Counted from the first letter of the stretch, positions 12,162-24,099 are shown. The stretch: DNA of 64,000 nt from Cinnamomum chago (GCA_038049695.1 CP142453.1:1319501-1383500), one strand, 5' to 3'. A program made the numbers and translations. Notes: generated by a model from the sequence alone, not told the origin.

Positions 12162-12768
12162 AATCATATGTTTTCATGCTTTTGTTTTATTTTTGGTAAA
12201 TCATTTCTAGCATGTTAAACTATGTTTGTGTTGTGTCCTTAACATATTTTATGTTTTGAGTTGATTTATTGTTTTGGATACAACATCACATGATTCAATC
12301 CAAGTAGTACTTAACTTTGGTAAATCTAAGTAGATCATGTTAATGAAAGAACTTTGGTAAATCATATGTAACATGATCCATATACTTGGTTGAATCTTTG
12401 ATTGTTGTTTTCCATCATAAGAACATCTCTCTCAAAACTAACTTATGTTTTGGATTCAACTTCTTTACAAATCATATGTTTTCATGTTTTGTTTTATCAT
12501 TGGTAAATCTTTGTAACATGTTAATCTATGATTTGTTGTATCCTTAGCATGTGTTATATTTTGAATAGATCTATTGTTTTGGATACATCACCATTGATTC
12601 ATCAAAGTAGTACTTTATCTTTGGTAAATCTAAGTAGATCATGTTAATGAAATATGTAACATGATTCATATACTTTGTTGAATCTTTGGTTGTTGTTTTC
12701 CATCATAAGAAAATCTCTCTCAAATGTATCTTATGTTTTGGATCCAACATCATTACAAATCATATGTG
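12162..12768. repeat. Tandem duplication, 308/288-bp units, inside solo LTR
   Basis: Two diverged copies start with AATCATATG at 12162 and 12470, and a third start is at 12758. They share phrases such as TTTGGTAAATC, AAGTAGATCATGTTAATG and TTTTCCATCATAAG. Confidence 0.85.
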
Positions 12769-13663
12769 TATTATTGTTTTAAAGTTTCACAACTTGCATT
12801 ACTTTGATAGGTAAATCATTTTCAAGTTGTCTTTATAATTACATATGATTTGTCCCCTAATTTCAATCAAATCAATTTTTATGTTTTGAGCTTCATTGAT
12901 GATTTGATTGACATCCCTATGCATCACATGTTTAGAGCTAATCCATTTCATACAACTTGTGTAACTTTGATATCATTAACAAGTTGTTACTTTTAACATG
13001 TGATTGCATTACTTCCTCAATCATAAATGTTTTATGAGCTAAAATTTTCAAAAGCCTTAGGCATACATTTATGAGCTTTCATTTTCAAAATGATTGAGGA
13101 CCACACACACACACTTCATGTACTTTCATCTTTGCATCCATAGTGTGAGTGTGTAGTTGTTATTCACTTCCATATCCGCCTATTTTAGAGGCAAATGTAA
13201 TGAGCTAAAATGAATCTCCATCTAGTGTATTAAAGACACAACTTAGTGAGATAACCAACCATGTGGTTGAAGAGGTTATTGCTTAGCCTATAAAAGCATA
13301 GTGTATAGGTTGATGTTAAGCCTTGAAAAACATCATTGTAAGGTTATTGCTTAGCCTTGGAAAGCATATTGTAAAGGTTATTGCTTAGCCTATTGAAAAG
13401 CATAAATAGTGGAAATCCGGTGGGGTGATTGGATCACAAGCCGGTAGTGGATGTAGGCATTGAGGCCGAACCACTATAAATACTTGTGTGATGGTGCTTG
13501 CTTTGTGGTGATTGTTTTCTTTAAGCTTCCGCATTTTGTTTGATAATCATCACTTGTGACTAGTTTGTTTTAAAGAAGTTAAAATTGTTAAAATTGGTCA
13601 TAAAAGAAGCTCACCCTATTCACCCCCCCTCTAGGGTTCGGATCCCCATGGATTTACAGTGGC

Positions 13664-13879
13664 CTCTATCATCCCATTATTTCTCATCACACAAGCTAAG
13701 ATCAACCAACTCTATGACCGATGCTTTGGCTAAATAAGAGGTTGACCAAGTTTCTCCCTGGGAAAATTTTATGATGTAAGCTTGATTGGATGGGGTACAT
13801 TATTCTTATACCTCATTTTCTATTCTCCTCTTTCTTTAATGAAAGTATTTATTTCCGTTTCAAAAAATAAAAAAAAGGG
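13664..13879 (+). mobile_element. Truncated LINE 3' tail with RNase H remnant
   Basis: One frame reads MTDALAK, a stop, then EVDQVSPWENFMM and a stop, matching the usual end of the LINE RNase H domain (ADALAKQGVD-type). A short T-rich 3' UTR and an A-rich tail at about 13861-13877 follow. Only the last ~70 codons remain. Confidence 0.5.
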
Positions 13880-15667
13880 ATTGTAGTAAAAAATGAATGA
13901 GTGCATGACCATGTGAAGGAAAGATTTGGATGAAAGAATCCTTGGGTGGCTCAATTTCCAACTCTGTTTATCCAAAGCATACCATCAAAATCCAGTCCAA
14001 TCTACAGAAGACCCATGTCCTCCTACCCCTTTGCAGAATTCATCTGCCAACTTGCATCATGTTTCATTTATAGGCTGGAGTGTACAAGCTTGTGGCAGCT
14101 GTAAAATTCCCCTCATCATTTACTCACCATGTGGTTCAGGGATCGATTCATTGAAGAATCATGACACAAAGCATCAACTGAAGATGGAAAGACTTAAATA
14201 TTCCTTCCATTACAAGACATGAAGAAATATAAAGATTTTTTTAAAAAGAGATAGGGGTAGAAGCACCACAAAAGCAATTAAAACTCTTTATCATTATAAC
14301 ATCAGTCACGAGCCTCTCTCGACAAACATCAGGTGAAACAATGATGCACTGAGTATTTTAATATAGACAAATATTTTAATATTTTAAAGTTGTACTAGCT
14401 CTTTTAATTTTTTATTCAAAGGTGCCCTTATATATCCCTTAAATTTTACTTCTATATAAATTCAATTGAGTATATATTATCATATTGATTACATGTATTT
14501 AATATTTTAAAGTTGTACTAGTTCTTTTAATTTTTTATTCAAAGGTGCTCTTATATATCTTTTAAATTTTACTTCTATATAAATTCAATTGAGTATATAT
14601 TATCATATTGATTACATGTAAAAAAGTGTTTAGATTCTATTTATGGGTTTTTAATTTTAATTTTATTTTAATCAAGTGGCAATAGACATGATCAGTTTGA
14701 TGATGTGCCTAACTTAGGTAGGAGGGAAAATTGACCCAGCGCTAACACGTGAGTTAACTATGATTGTGGGCAGTTTTGATTTGAAAGGTCGGCTACACTA
14801 AGTGATTATTTGGGAAAAATCTCTTTTGTTTACCTCTCGAAGTTTAATTCCAGCTTTATGGAGTGAAACAATGATTATGTTTTAATTAATTTTTCCATCT
14901 CTCTCTCTTCCCTACACATGTGAAAGTGTATGTACTTATTTAGGACAGTTTATGTAACCGCTTTTCTATAGAAATGGCACAGAAAAGCTGGAATTCTTCT
15001 ATGGAAAAGTTTTTCATTGTTTCATGGGAAGATAATTTTGTGTGAAAAAGCATTAAACGTACTGCAATTTTCTTATAATCTAAATTTTTTTTTGAGGGAA
15101 ATTAAAGAATAAAAATTTTCCATAGGAAAATTGAACCTAATAAAAAACGCCCTTGTTTATCAAAGTTCGAAACAAGCCTTGGGTTCCCCATAGTGTGTTG
15201 GGTCGGCTAGGAAGCATGGACAAAACACAAACTTGGCCAGCTTTTTAATTGGGTTAGAACTTATAGAAGTGACACGACTCCTACTCTCTGATGGGGCAAT
15301 GGACCCACCTACCACATGCTCCTTCTTGCTTTGGTATGAGTAAACTCCTGCGTGCCATGCTTGCTAGCTGTTCATCATCTAATTAAGACCATCTAAAGCA
15401 TGCATAATTCTTCTAATAAATCTTTCTTTTCTCTTTTCAAAAGGTTTTGTCTGCAATCATTGTTTATGGATTATGCTACCTCCACTAATGACAGCACCAT
15501 TAAGAAGTTAAGTCTGATACTAAATGAATGACGATCTTTTCTTTAAAACACTCCCAACTCATTTTCTGCAGAGATATGACTAAATTGTGCAATACTTTGG
15601 GCTGTGAACCCATGCTCAAAGTAAAAAGGGCTCATAACTCATAAGTTACATGATTAATATATGAATG
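13880..15667. other. Intergenic with a 123-bp tandem duplication
   Basis: AT-rich; no gene recognised. A 98-codon open frame at 13926-14222 has no motif and no supporting context. Confidence 0.5.
14378..14622. repeat. Two tandem 123-bp units
   Basis: Units 14378-14500 and 14501-14622 differ at only a few positions (for example GCCCTTATATATCCC against GCTCTTATATATCTT), indicating a fairly recent duplication. Confidence 0.9.
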
Positions 15668-16482
15668 TGTGTGGGGTGTTTTTTAAAGAGTAGGATTACG
15701 CTAGTCTCGGTAGCAGTACCATCTCAACTCATCTTGATCTCGGTGTCAAAGTTCAGCAATACTGTCAAGATTTATTTAGCTCGGTAACGATACCAACTAG
15801 GCATCTCATCTCAGCTCGGCAAACAGTGTCAAATAGCGCTAAGCTTGAGTTAGCCTCGGTAAGACTACCGATTAGGCCCATCTCAGTCTCGGTATAAGTC
15901 ACCTCGGCAATAGTGTCACGATGCGTCCGAATCTTATCTCCGTATCATCTCCAGCTTGATACGTCCACAAGAGATGAGTACTAAACCATAATTGTACTTC
16001 CACAAATTTACAGCTGCGTTACAGAACGTGTTGACAGACAAGACGGGCGCCGGATAATGATCAAGTGTCATCTTTATCAATCACATCCATATTGATGCGA
16101 GATGCCATCTCTTAATCTGACTGGACATTATCTCCACCTACCCCCACTAAGGGAGCCCCAGGTGAAAACTCTACATTTACGGGGATATCAATCCCTTCTT
16201 AGGTACGCAAGAGAATGCCTTACTACACAATATCACACAATGCAGCGCGTTACAAAACGCCATGCAAGATAGCATTTTTGCCTCTCTTCTTCATCGTTTG
16301 TTCAGTGATAGCACTAACTCAGGCATTGGAGAGCCTTCGGTTGACGGCAGTTAGGGTCTCTGATCTCTATTTCTCCTTCCCTTTCTGGTTCTAAGGCGAT
16401 ACATCTTCCCAAAAGAAAACTTAAATAACAAATTATGAGTCTCATACTCACCTAATCGAAGTCCGTAATTTTTAGGCACTCA
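15668..16482 (+). repeat. 5' LTR of Tat-like element
   Basis: Begins TGTGTGGGGTG and ends GGCACTCA. It matches 20335-21156 along its whole length with scattered substitutions and small indels. TCGGTAGCAGTAC and related Tcgg-rich motifs recur near its start. Confidence 0.88.
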
Positions 16483-16485
16483 CAA

Positions 16486-16502
16486 TTGACACCGTCTGTC
16501 GG
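16486..16502 (+). other. Primer-binding-site-like sequence
   Basis: TTGACACCGTCTGTCGG lies 3 bp inside the 5' LTR. The matching tRNA was not determined. Confidence 0.55.
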
Positions 16503-17040
16503 AACGATAAAAAAGGCCATGCCTCTAGAAACGGCGAAAGAAGGATCATCAAATCCCCGTCACCAGCACCAATGATCCCCCATCGAAGGAGTCCTAGGGA
16601 AAGTCTAGTGTGGTAGGCATACAGGGACCTGTAACTCAATCAGGTTCATCAACAAAGGGGGTGACAGCACCTCCCTAGCAAAACGCTCCTCCACTTGAGC
16701 ACCCCCAGCAGAGTGCTACCCTGCTAGAGACCTCCCCGCAGGCAAAGCTCCAGTAACAACCGGGTCTCATCATTTCCTTCACCAGGTGGACCGCAATAGC
16801 GATAATGATAAAGATCCGTTCATTGTGGATACCAGGGCTTGAAGTCGCGGCCTTCGCATCCTTCAAACAAGCTCTGCTGCCAGGCAACGAGCTTCAAAAG
16901 GACCTCATTCGATTCCCCGGTCACGGTGAAAGCAACGATCGCCAGGGTGAACTAGGACGAGGCTCGAGCTCGAGCTCTGGCGGGATAACCCCCCAGGAAA
17001 AGAAACAGCAGTCTTGAAGCATTTCCTTGACTCGCCATGC
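16503..17040 (+). other. Decayed leader/gag-side region of Tat-like element
   Basis: GC-richer than its surroundings. Several short frames suggest decayed coding sequence (a FIVDTR-like phrase near 16820), but no domain can be named. Confidence 0.35.
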
Positions 17041-17580
17041 TGTCATCATCCTCAAGCCCCAGTTCGGTGATAGCGCTAGCCACAACTCGGACGGTTCCAA
17101 TCACGACGGCCCCAGCAATGGCCTCGACGATAGCACCAGCCACGACTCGAGTAGAAGCACAACCCAGTAGGAGCTTCGGCTGCGGCCTCGGTGACAGCAC
17201 CAACATCAGCTCGGCTTCTTCTGTTAATAGCTCTAGCAGAGGCTTCGATGATAGCACCAGCTGCAGTTAGGACAATCTCAATCTTGACAACGCCAGCAGT
17301 GGCTTTGGTGATAGCACCAGCCACAGTTCGGACAATCTCAATCTTTATAGCTTCAGCTGCGGCCTCGGTGACAACGCTAGCCTCAGCCCAGCTTCTTCAA
17401 ACATAAACCAAAGCTTTAGCAGTGGTCTCAGTGACAGCACCAGCCTCCGTTGCACAGCTTCAGCGTCGGGCCTCGGTGGCAGCACCAGCCCCGACTTACA
17501 AAGACCCGGCAATGGCCTCGGTAATAGCACCAGCCACGACCCGGACAACTTCACTCAAGGCAACTCCAATTCATGCCGTA
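17041..17580. repeat. Degenerate ~60-bp minisatellite
   Basis: The phrase GGCCTCGGTGACAGCACCAGC and variants recur roughly every 60 bp with strong divergence. The repeats create long open frames in several phases that are not genes. Tandem arrays in the non-coding interior are typical of Tat-lineage elements. Confidence 0.7.
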
Positions 17581-17956
17581 GTTACAGAACTCGGTAGCAG
17601 TCTCAGCTCGGTGACAGCACCAGCACGGAAAAGACTACAGTTCGATTACATAACTAGCTGCACAGAATTCCGCAGTTACAAAACTCGGTAGCAGTCTCAG
17701 CTCGATGACAGAACCAGCACGGAAAAGACTACAACTCGGTTACAGAATTAGCTGCACAGAATGCCGCAATTACAGAACTCGGCAAAAGTCTCAGCTCAGT
17801 GACAACACCAGCATAGAAGAGACTACAACTCGCTTACAGAACCAGTTGCACAGAATACCGCAGTTACAGAACTCGGCATCAGTCTCAACTCGGTGACAGC
17901 ACCAGCATGGAAGAAACTGTAGCTCGGTTACGGAACCAGCTATACAACACTTTGTT
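17581..17956. repeat. Four-copy 94-bp tandem array
   Basis: Copies start at 17581, 17675, 17769 and 17863, each opening with a variant of GTTACAGAACTCGG and containing CAGCACGGAAAAGACTAC or a close variant. Diverged half-units (CGGTTACGGAACCAGC-like) continue to about 18200. Confidence 0.88.
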
Positions 17957-18562
17957 ATAAAACTCGGTGGTTTCAGCCCGGTTACAAAACCAGTTCTACA
18001 AAGTGCCCAGTTATAAGACTTAGCCAAAATCTTGGTTCGGTTACGAAACCAGCCAGCCTGGTCAGAGGACCAAACGTGAAACGCGCTAAGTTATGGAACT
18101 CGGCGGCTATCCTAGTTCGGTTATGGAACCAACTACGCAGTTGAAGTACTTGATGACTTCCTATGAAAATCTAGTTCGGTTGCGGAACCAGTTAAAGTTT
18201 TCTATCTCTAAAGATATACATGTACTTCTTAGAGTTATTTGAACTTAAGTGCAATTGGAATTCCGGTTGTTGAACCAAATTCGATTAGCCTAAATAATTT
18301 TTGGTTATGGAACCGAAGTCATTTGCCCAATGGTCACTCAGTTCCGGTTACTAAATCGAACTCAACTACTTGGTTAAAAGTCAAGAGTTTGTGCTAAAGG
18401 CCCAGTTGTGGAACATAAATCAAGCATACACATGTTATTATCAGAAGAAATGAGAAAGCAAGTATGAAAGAAAAAAATCCTATTCATTTGATTGAAGAAT
18501 AGTAAAGAGTTCTTTACACTTTCATTACAAAAAGAAAAAGAAAAAAGTATATCAAAAGAGGT

Positions 18563-19631
18563 TTAAGAAGCAATAGCCTCGATGTTAACGTCAAATGGCT
18601 CAGTCGTGGTGGCTTGGGGAGTAGCCTCAGGCGGAGTCGGGACAGCTTCCGTAGCAGCAACAACAGTAACACCAGCAGCAGTTCCAGTAGCAGGAACCCC
18701 GTCGCTCCCCGAGACCTTAGAGGTGGAGGGAGCTCGACCTCCAAAAAGTTTCGCCCTTAGGTCTTTCACCTTCAGAAGATGACGTCTTTTCTCCATCTCC
18801 TCTCCCCTTTCTTCTTCTCGGTTGGAAGGGGACGAATAGCTTTCAACGAGCTGGGCTAAGTCCACAGTCTCTGAGCTGGCGGGTGCGGGCTCCTTCCTCT
18901 TGATGTAGGTATGGTACATCGGCTCGTATTCGAGCAAGGACCTGGCAACTCGCTCGTGGTGGCCTTTGTACTTGCGCGCGAATCTTAACTAGCTGTCGTT
19001 CCTCTTCCAGCCGGCATGCTCAGCCCCCATCTTCCTTTGGCTGATCTCTGCACGACAAAAGATAACATCAGCTCCGCAAAACTAAAGAAGGAAGAAAACA
19101 AAAGTATTCTGAGCTCGGTAATTACTTGGAGGAACCCCGAAGTGTCGAAGAAGCCTGTACAATTTCTCCGCCTCGGTTTCTTCCTTACCGAACTCCCAGT
19201 TATCGGAGACGAGCAGATGATCGTCCCTGGCATGTCTGTTTGAGACCTCTAGGTCATGGACAAAAGGCTCCAACTTCGGCTTCCCCCCGGAGGTAATAAC
19301 TATGACTGTCCCCCGCGGTCTTGCAAAGGTCATATATATCCTCGATGTCAAGGACACCGAAGTTAATGCCCAAAATCTTGTTGAGCTCGGTGACGCCAAT
19401 TATTACCTTGTAGCCATTGGGCATCAGCTGGCATGGGCCGAGGTGCTATATCGTCAAGCATGCCCTAAGAAGAGGGTGGAAAGGGAACCTAACCCCTCCC
19501 TCTATTATTGAAACTAACGAGAATGACATCTAGCCATCCCGGAAAGAATAACCCTCGAAGAGGTTTTTCGGGTTATCTAGTTTGGTCGGGACATCATTTG
19601 GGATCCTATACATCTCCCTGTACCCAGCCAT
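18563..19631 (-). pseudogene. Antisense spliced gene of the Tat-like element, gypsy-type transposon protein-like
   Basis: Read on the minus strand from the ATG at 19631. Exon 1 (19631-19126) begins MAGYREMYRIPNDVP and later reads FPFHPLLRACL and QLMPNGYKVIIGVTELNKIL, resembling the N-terminal domain of plant putative gypsy-type transposon proteins. A 78-bp intron with GT-AG ends (19125-19048) joins in phase to exon 2, which ends at 18563 after a Glu/Arg-rich and then Ala/Thr/Pro-rich tail. The copy is broken by two TAG codons in exon 1, an extra G in a G6 run and one TAG in exon 2. Function of the protein is unknown. Tat-lineage elements are known to carry antisense ORFs, which supports the reading. 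Confidence 0.6.
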
Positions 19632-19928
19632 GGCCTTAAGGGTGTCTGCTCAACTCCTATTAGGATCCTATTTTTTTACAGATGGGGAAACTAGAAAACG
19701 GCAAAGGACAGAAACCGTAAACCCTAAAAACAGAACCCCTAACAAAGGATAGGAGGTGCGCAAAGAAAGGGATGAGGAAGAAGACTCACAGGGAGAAAAA
19801 GAGACGGTCTCCGGACTTTGGTTCGCTAAGTCAGGATTCCAGCAAGGCTCTGGCAGGGTTTTCTTCTCTCTTGCAGTAGAGCTCTCTCTGATGAATGCCA
19901 AGGTGAAGAGACGAAGGAGGAAAAACCC

Positions 19929-19936
19929 TATTTATA
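19929..19936 (-). promoter_or_regulatory. TATA box for the antisense gene
   Basis: TATAAATA on the minus strand lies about 300 bp upstream of the antisense ATG. A start site near 19900 and a ~270-nt leader are inferred. Confidence 0.5.
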
Positions 19937-20334
19937 AACGGGATGACGCCCGTTCAAATTTCTGAAGGCACGCGTCGCTTCGAATTCGCTGAACGACCAA
20001 CCGGATGGGGACACGTAGAACCGCCAGTTCATCTCCCGCTGTGATCTAGACACCCTATTAAATGCCTTAGGCAGACAAAACAGTAACGTGCTATTTATTG
20101 CCTCAAGCAGACGAAGCGTCACCAACCTAATATGTACCACCTCAGGCAGATGAAGCGTCACCAACGTGATATTTATTGTTTCGGGCAGGCGAACAGACTT
20201 CATGATAAAGATCAGACGTCATCAGCCAACATCGAGATGAAATTCAAACTGATATCTCACTCTCCCAACATGATACTTAGCTCCCCATCTCAAAAAATTA
20301 GAGAGCTCCAAGAGGTCACGAGCTAGGGGGCAAT

Positions 20335-21156
20335 TGTGTGAGGTGTTTTCTAAAGAATAGGATTACGCTAGTCTCGGTAGCAGTACTAGCTCAGCTCACC
20401 CCGATCTCGGTGTCCAAGTTCGGCAATAGTGCCGAGATTTATCTAGCTCTGCAACGGTACCAGCTAGGCATCTCATCTCAGCTCGGCAAATAGTGCTAGA
20501 TAGCGCCAAGCTTGAGCTAGCCTCGGTAAGAGTACCTACTAGGCTCATCTCGGTCTCGATATAAGGCAACTCGGCAATAGTGTTAGGATGCGTTCGAATC
20601 TAGTCTTGGTATCATCTCCAGCTCGGTACGTCTACAAGAGATGAGTACTAAACCATAATTGCACTTCCACAAAGTTACAGCTGCGTTACAGAGCGTGCTG
20701 ATAGACAAGACGGGCACCGGATAATGATCAAGTGTTGTCTGTATCAATTACATCCACATTGATGCGAGAGGTCATCTCTTGATCTGACTGAACAGTATCT
20801 CCACCTACCCCTACTAAGGGAATGCCAGGTGAAAACTCTATATATACGGGGATACCAATCCTTTCTCAGGTACCCAAGAGAATGCCTTACTACACGATAT
20901 CACACAATGCAGCGCGTTATGGAACGCCATGCAAGATAGCATTTTTGCCTCTCTTCTCCATCATTTGTTCAGTGATAGCACTAACTTAGGCATCGGAGAG
21001 CCTTCAGCAGACAGCAGACGACAGCTAGGGTCTCTGATCTCTATTTCTCCTTCCCTTTCAGGTTCTAAGGCGATCCATCTTCCCAAAATAAAGTTTAAAC
21101 AACAAATTATGAGTCTCATACTCACCTAATCGAAGTTCGTAATTTTTAGGCACTCA
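20335..21156 (+). repeat. 3' LTR of Tat-like element
   Basis: Begins TGTGTGAGGTG and ends GGCACTCA. It contains CTATATATACGGGG near 20838 as a probable TATA region, which is altered in the left LTR. Confidence 0.88.
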
Positions 21157-21836
21157 TAGTATGAATGATTGCTCAATGGTCTTTTATAATTAATAAAATA
21201 TTACTCCAAAACATAAAGACTTGTGACTAAAAACCCCACAACTTTGAGATTTTTTTATTTCTTACGAAGAATATAAAGTGCTTCATTACAGCATTTTGTT
21301 AGACATGGAAGAGTCCACTAGGTATACTTTTGTCTCTTTGGTATTAAAGTCTTATCCCAACTACATTGGAGTCGTCTACGTTAATTATATATTTTTATTT
21401 TTTTCTAACCGAATAGATATGGAGATGTTTGATCAAATGGTCAATTATCCTCTGTGATCAACTTTCATTAGAGTAAGATTTTAAATAAATTTTTAATAGG
21501 TGGCCGCATATAGTGCTAGAGTTCACTCGTTTAGACAAACCATGTTCTCTCTTTTATGAGTCAAAGCCTCAGAGGATTCCGAGTCCAGACTCAAATCGCA
21601 TCATTGGTCACATGTGGTCGGTCACACGTACCAGAAGAAAGGTGGCATGGCATGATTAGGTGTTCCCTCGTTCCACGTGCGCGTGCCGAATGTTTCAAAA
21701 ACCATGATTGATGGGGACCTAATCAACAGTAGATCGAAGGAGTACCCGAAAAGTGTGGAAGATCCTACAAACAGAGAGACATTTATTCTCTCACTGATTG
21801 ATCAAGCAAATTTTAAAGCAAGCAGACTTTGATCAT

Positions 21837-21840
<4 letters not shown>

Positions 21841-21870
<30 letters not shown>
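21841..21870. repeat. (TA)n microsatellite
   Basis: About 15 TA units. Confidence 0.95.
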
Positions 21871-21874
<4 letters not shown>

Positions 21875-21913
21875 CAGATCCTGACTGTTCATCAACCATG
21901 TCCGGTTGGGAAA

Positions 21914-21980
21914 AGGATCCTCTGTTTTGTCCAAACAGGATCCTGTTTGGACGAAACAGGGGATTCGGATCCGTCTGGTT
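21914..21980. repeat. Hairpin centred on a perfect 20-bp palindrome
   Basis: CCAAACAGGATCCTGTTTGG at 21931-21950 is perfectly palindromic. The arms extend imperfectly outward to GGATCC on both sides (about 21915 and 21970). It may be the core of a degenerate foldback MITE. Confidence 0.75.
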
Positions 21981-23782
21981 GGAAATGGATTTTAGATCTC
22001 CTCTCCATAAATTATGGCTTTTTTTGGAAACCCAAGACTTTGAAGTTTGAAGGGTGTATAATATATAATCTTCAATTAAATGGTAAAACTTCATAAAATC
22101 CAATAGGTCAATCATCAATGGTAGTCCTAGTTCAGTGAGTCAGACCTAATAGAATCGAATTAAAAGTATATTAATTGAGATCTGTATGCCCTTGGATGAT
22201 TGATTATGCAAGCTTGGCATCAACTTTAGTACATGATTAGGATTGGACATACTTTGAGGACTTCCAAACATCTTTAAAGCAATTTTTACAATGATAGCTG
22301 TTCCATATAAGCTTGTTCTTTAATTGGAAACAATATCATGCATTGAATTCATGAGGTAATCCCCTACATTATTGGTCATATGGGTGGTAGTGGTACCATC
22401 ATGTTTGATTTCATCACAACTTTTATCTTTGAGTTGTGCTCTACTAGCTTCTACCATTTATGTGGACCCGCTGTGCTCTTTTCTTCTTTTAGGTGGGCTG
22501 GCCCATGTAAGGGTTGCAATTAGGTATATGATCATCTTAGTATCTAAAGTCGCTAGTTTTTAATATAGCAACTATGGAACCTATTTTTAGATCCAAGTGA
22601 AATTCAGGATACGAATCTACATCCATGTAAATAGAATTTACAACAAGATCTATATATGTTTAGACCTCCGAACCCAGATTTATGGTGATTAAATTTACAT
22701 ATCTTATATATTTGAAGGGCCTAAATAGCTTGAGTTAACTGATTTTTAAAAATCTATTTATCTTTAATTATATACTATTTAATTATCCCACTTGTATATT
22801 AAAAAAAAAAACTGTTTTGAAGCCCTTTCATCTACTTATAATAATGCATTTCACATCTTATTTCGAAATCTTGATATGGTTTTAGGTCCATGATCTTTTT
22901 ATATCTTTATAGTTGATGTTAGTTATAGATGCAATATATAGGTTCTTTTATTGAATCTGAATCTAATAAAACCTACAAAAGATGAATCCGAATCCAATTC
23001 CACTATAGCTCTGCGGTTCGGATCCAACCTGTTTGCATCACTAGCCAAAATGGCATGTATATGTTTATAATTGAGTGGGCCAAATCCACCATTCCCTCAT
23101 TTGAAGTGGCTCCACAATGTTTCTTTTTTACGTTTAGATGGCTCTGCTAGCTGTGTTTTCAATTATTTGGATGGGTAGTACATCATGTTTTTTTTCTTCC
23201 ATTCCATTTGGGAGGGCCCCACCTATCTCTATACACAATGTGGTCCTTGGCATTTAATTTATAACTATTATTTTGAGTGAGCCTATTACAATTAACACCA
23301 TTTGTCCCCCACTATATCTCTATCATAATTCATATATATGGATCACTAATGTGGGGTTGCTAGCTCCAATTAAGTAATGTATGTCCGTTTGATTTTTCTT
23401 TCATGAAAAGGAATCACCCTAGGTTTTGACTTGACTCAATACAATACACATATATGCCACATGTGAACCACTTCTTTTGTAGTTGCATAGACAGCTTCAT
23501 ATGGTATGGTTGGTAGTTGGTACCCAATTTTCTCATACTCGTACATTACCAGTCAAGTGGGGTACATTTACAATAGGAAAATAAAAGCAAGTTCCAATAC
23601 CAATGAGGAAAGATTGATTCTTGGACAATAAGAGTCTTTAAGAAGAGATTTTCTCTAGCTTCGATGGAAAATGTTTTTCTATCAGCTTATGTGGCCCCTT
23701 GGATTTTTGTCAATCAATGGAAATGGAAGGAAGACAGATGAAAACATCTATTTAAACAATTTAAACATTTAATAGTGTCTTA

Positions 23783-24099
23783 TGTCAGAAAATAGATAAA
23801 CAGAAGTTGGATCTATCTAGACTTACATAACCAACACATATTATACATCAAACATAAATTGTACCGGTCGCCATGGAGATGTGCGAGATGGATGGTCTAA
23901 ATCTCCGATCGGGTGCTCGGATGGCCCGGATGATCTTTAGGAATTTTTCCCCTCTATGCCTCCCTTATAAACCTTTCGATGGTGCTTGGTTTGGTTGATG
24001 ATGGTGACTAGGGGAGGGACCGGGGCTTTGTTTAAATAATACCTTATGGGAATCTAACAATCATAGTAATTCTCTAATTTCATGCCTTACCTTATCACA
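23783..24099 (-). repeat. 3' LTR of copia element
   Basis: On the plus strand it runs from TGTCAGAAAATAG to CTTATCACA. It matches 29674-29990 throughout. An A/T-rich tract, the probable polypurine tract on the minus strand, adjoins at about 24100-24135. Confidence 0.88.

Larger units (their letters stand above)
11449..13658 (+). mobile_element. Solo LTR, copia/Sirevirus-like, 2210 bp
   Basis: The unit starts TGTTAGGG and ends TTTACA (TG...CA) and is flanked by a perfect 5-bp duplication, GTGGC, at 11444-11448 and 13659-13663. It holds a palindrome cluster followed by a TATA box, AT-rich internal duplications, and near its end CACCCCCCCTCTAGGG, a motif I recall from the ends of Sirevirus-type LTRs. 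No primer-binding site or gag/pol follows, so it reads as a solo LTR left by recombination. The orientation is taken from the TATA box. Confidence 0.75.
15668..21156 (+). mobile_element. Non-autonomous Ty3/Tat-like LTR retrotransposon with antisense gene
   Basis: Two highly similar LTRs (15668-16482, 815 bp; 20335-21156, 822 bp) enclose a 3.85-kb interior. A primer-binding-site-like TTGACACCGTCTGTCGG sits at 16486-16502, close to the TTGGCGCCGTCTGTGGG form seen in plant Ty3-type elements, and the G-rich AGGGGGCAA lies directly before the right LTR. The interior lacks sense-strand protease, RT or integrase. It has tandem repeats and a broken antisense spliced gene, a layout known from Tat-lineage elements. 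No clean 5-bp TSD was found; both flanks contain TATGAATG, but on the right it lies 3 bp away from the LTR end. Confidence 0.8.
21157..23782. other. Intergenic, AT-rich
   Basis: No gene recognised. Holds a TA microsatellite and a long hairpin (listed separately). Confidence 0.5.

Noticed and set aside
13926..14222. 98-codon frame as a gene
   Set aside because: No recognised motif, no promoter or splice context, in AT-rich intergenic DNA.
17037..17896. Several overlapping Ala/Thr/Ser-rich frames on both strands
   Set aside because: All are translations of the tandem repeats in different phases.
15655..21167. 8-bp target duplication TATGAATG for the Tat-like element
   Set aside because: The right copy starts 3 bp away from the LTR end and the length is wrong for this class; it may be chance.
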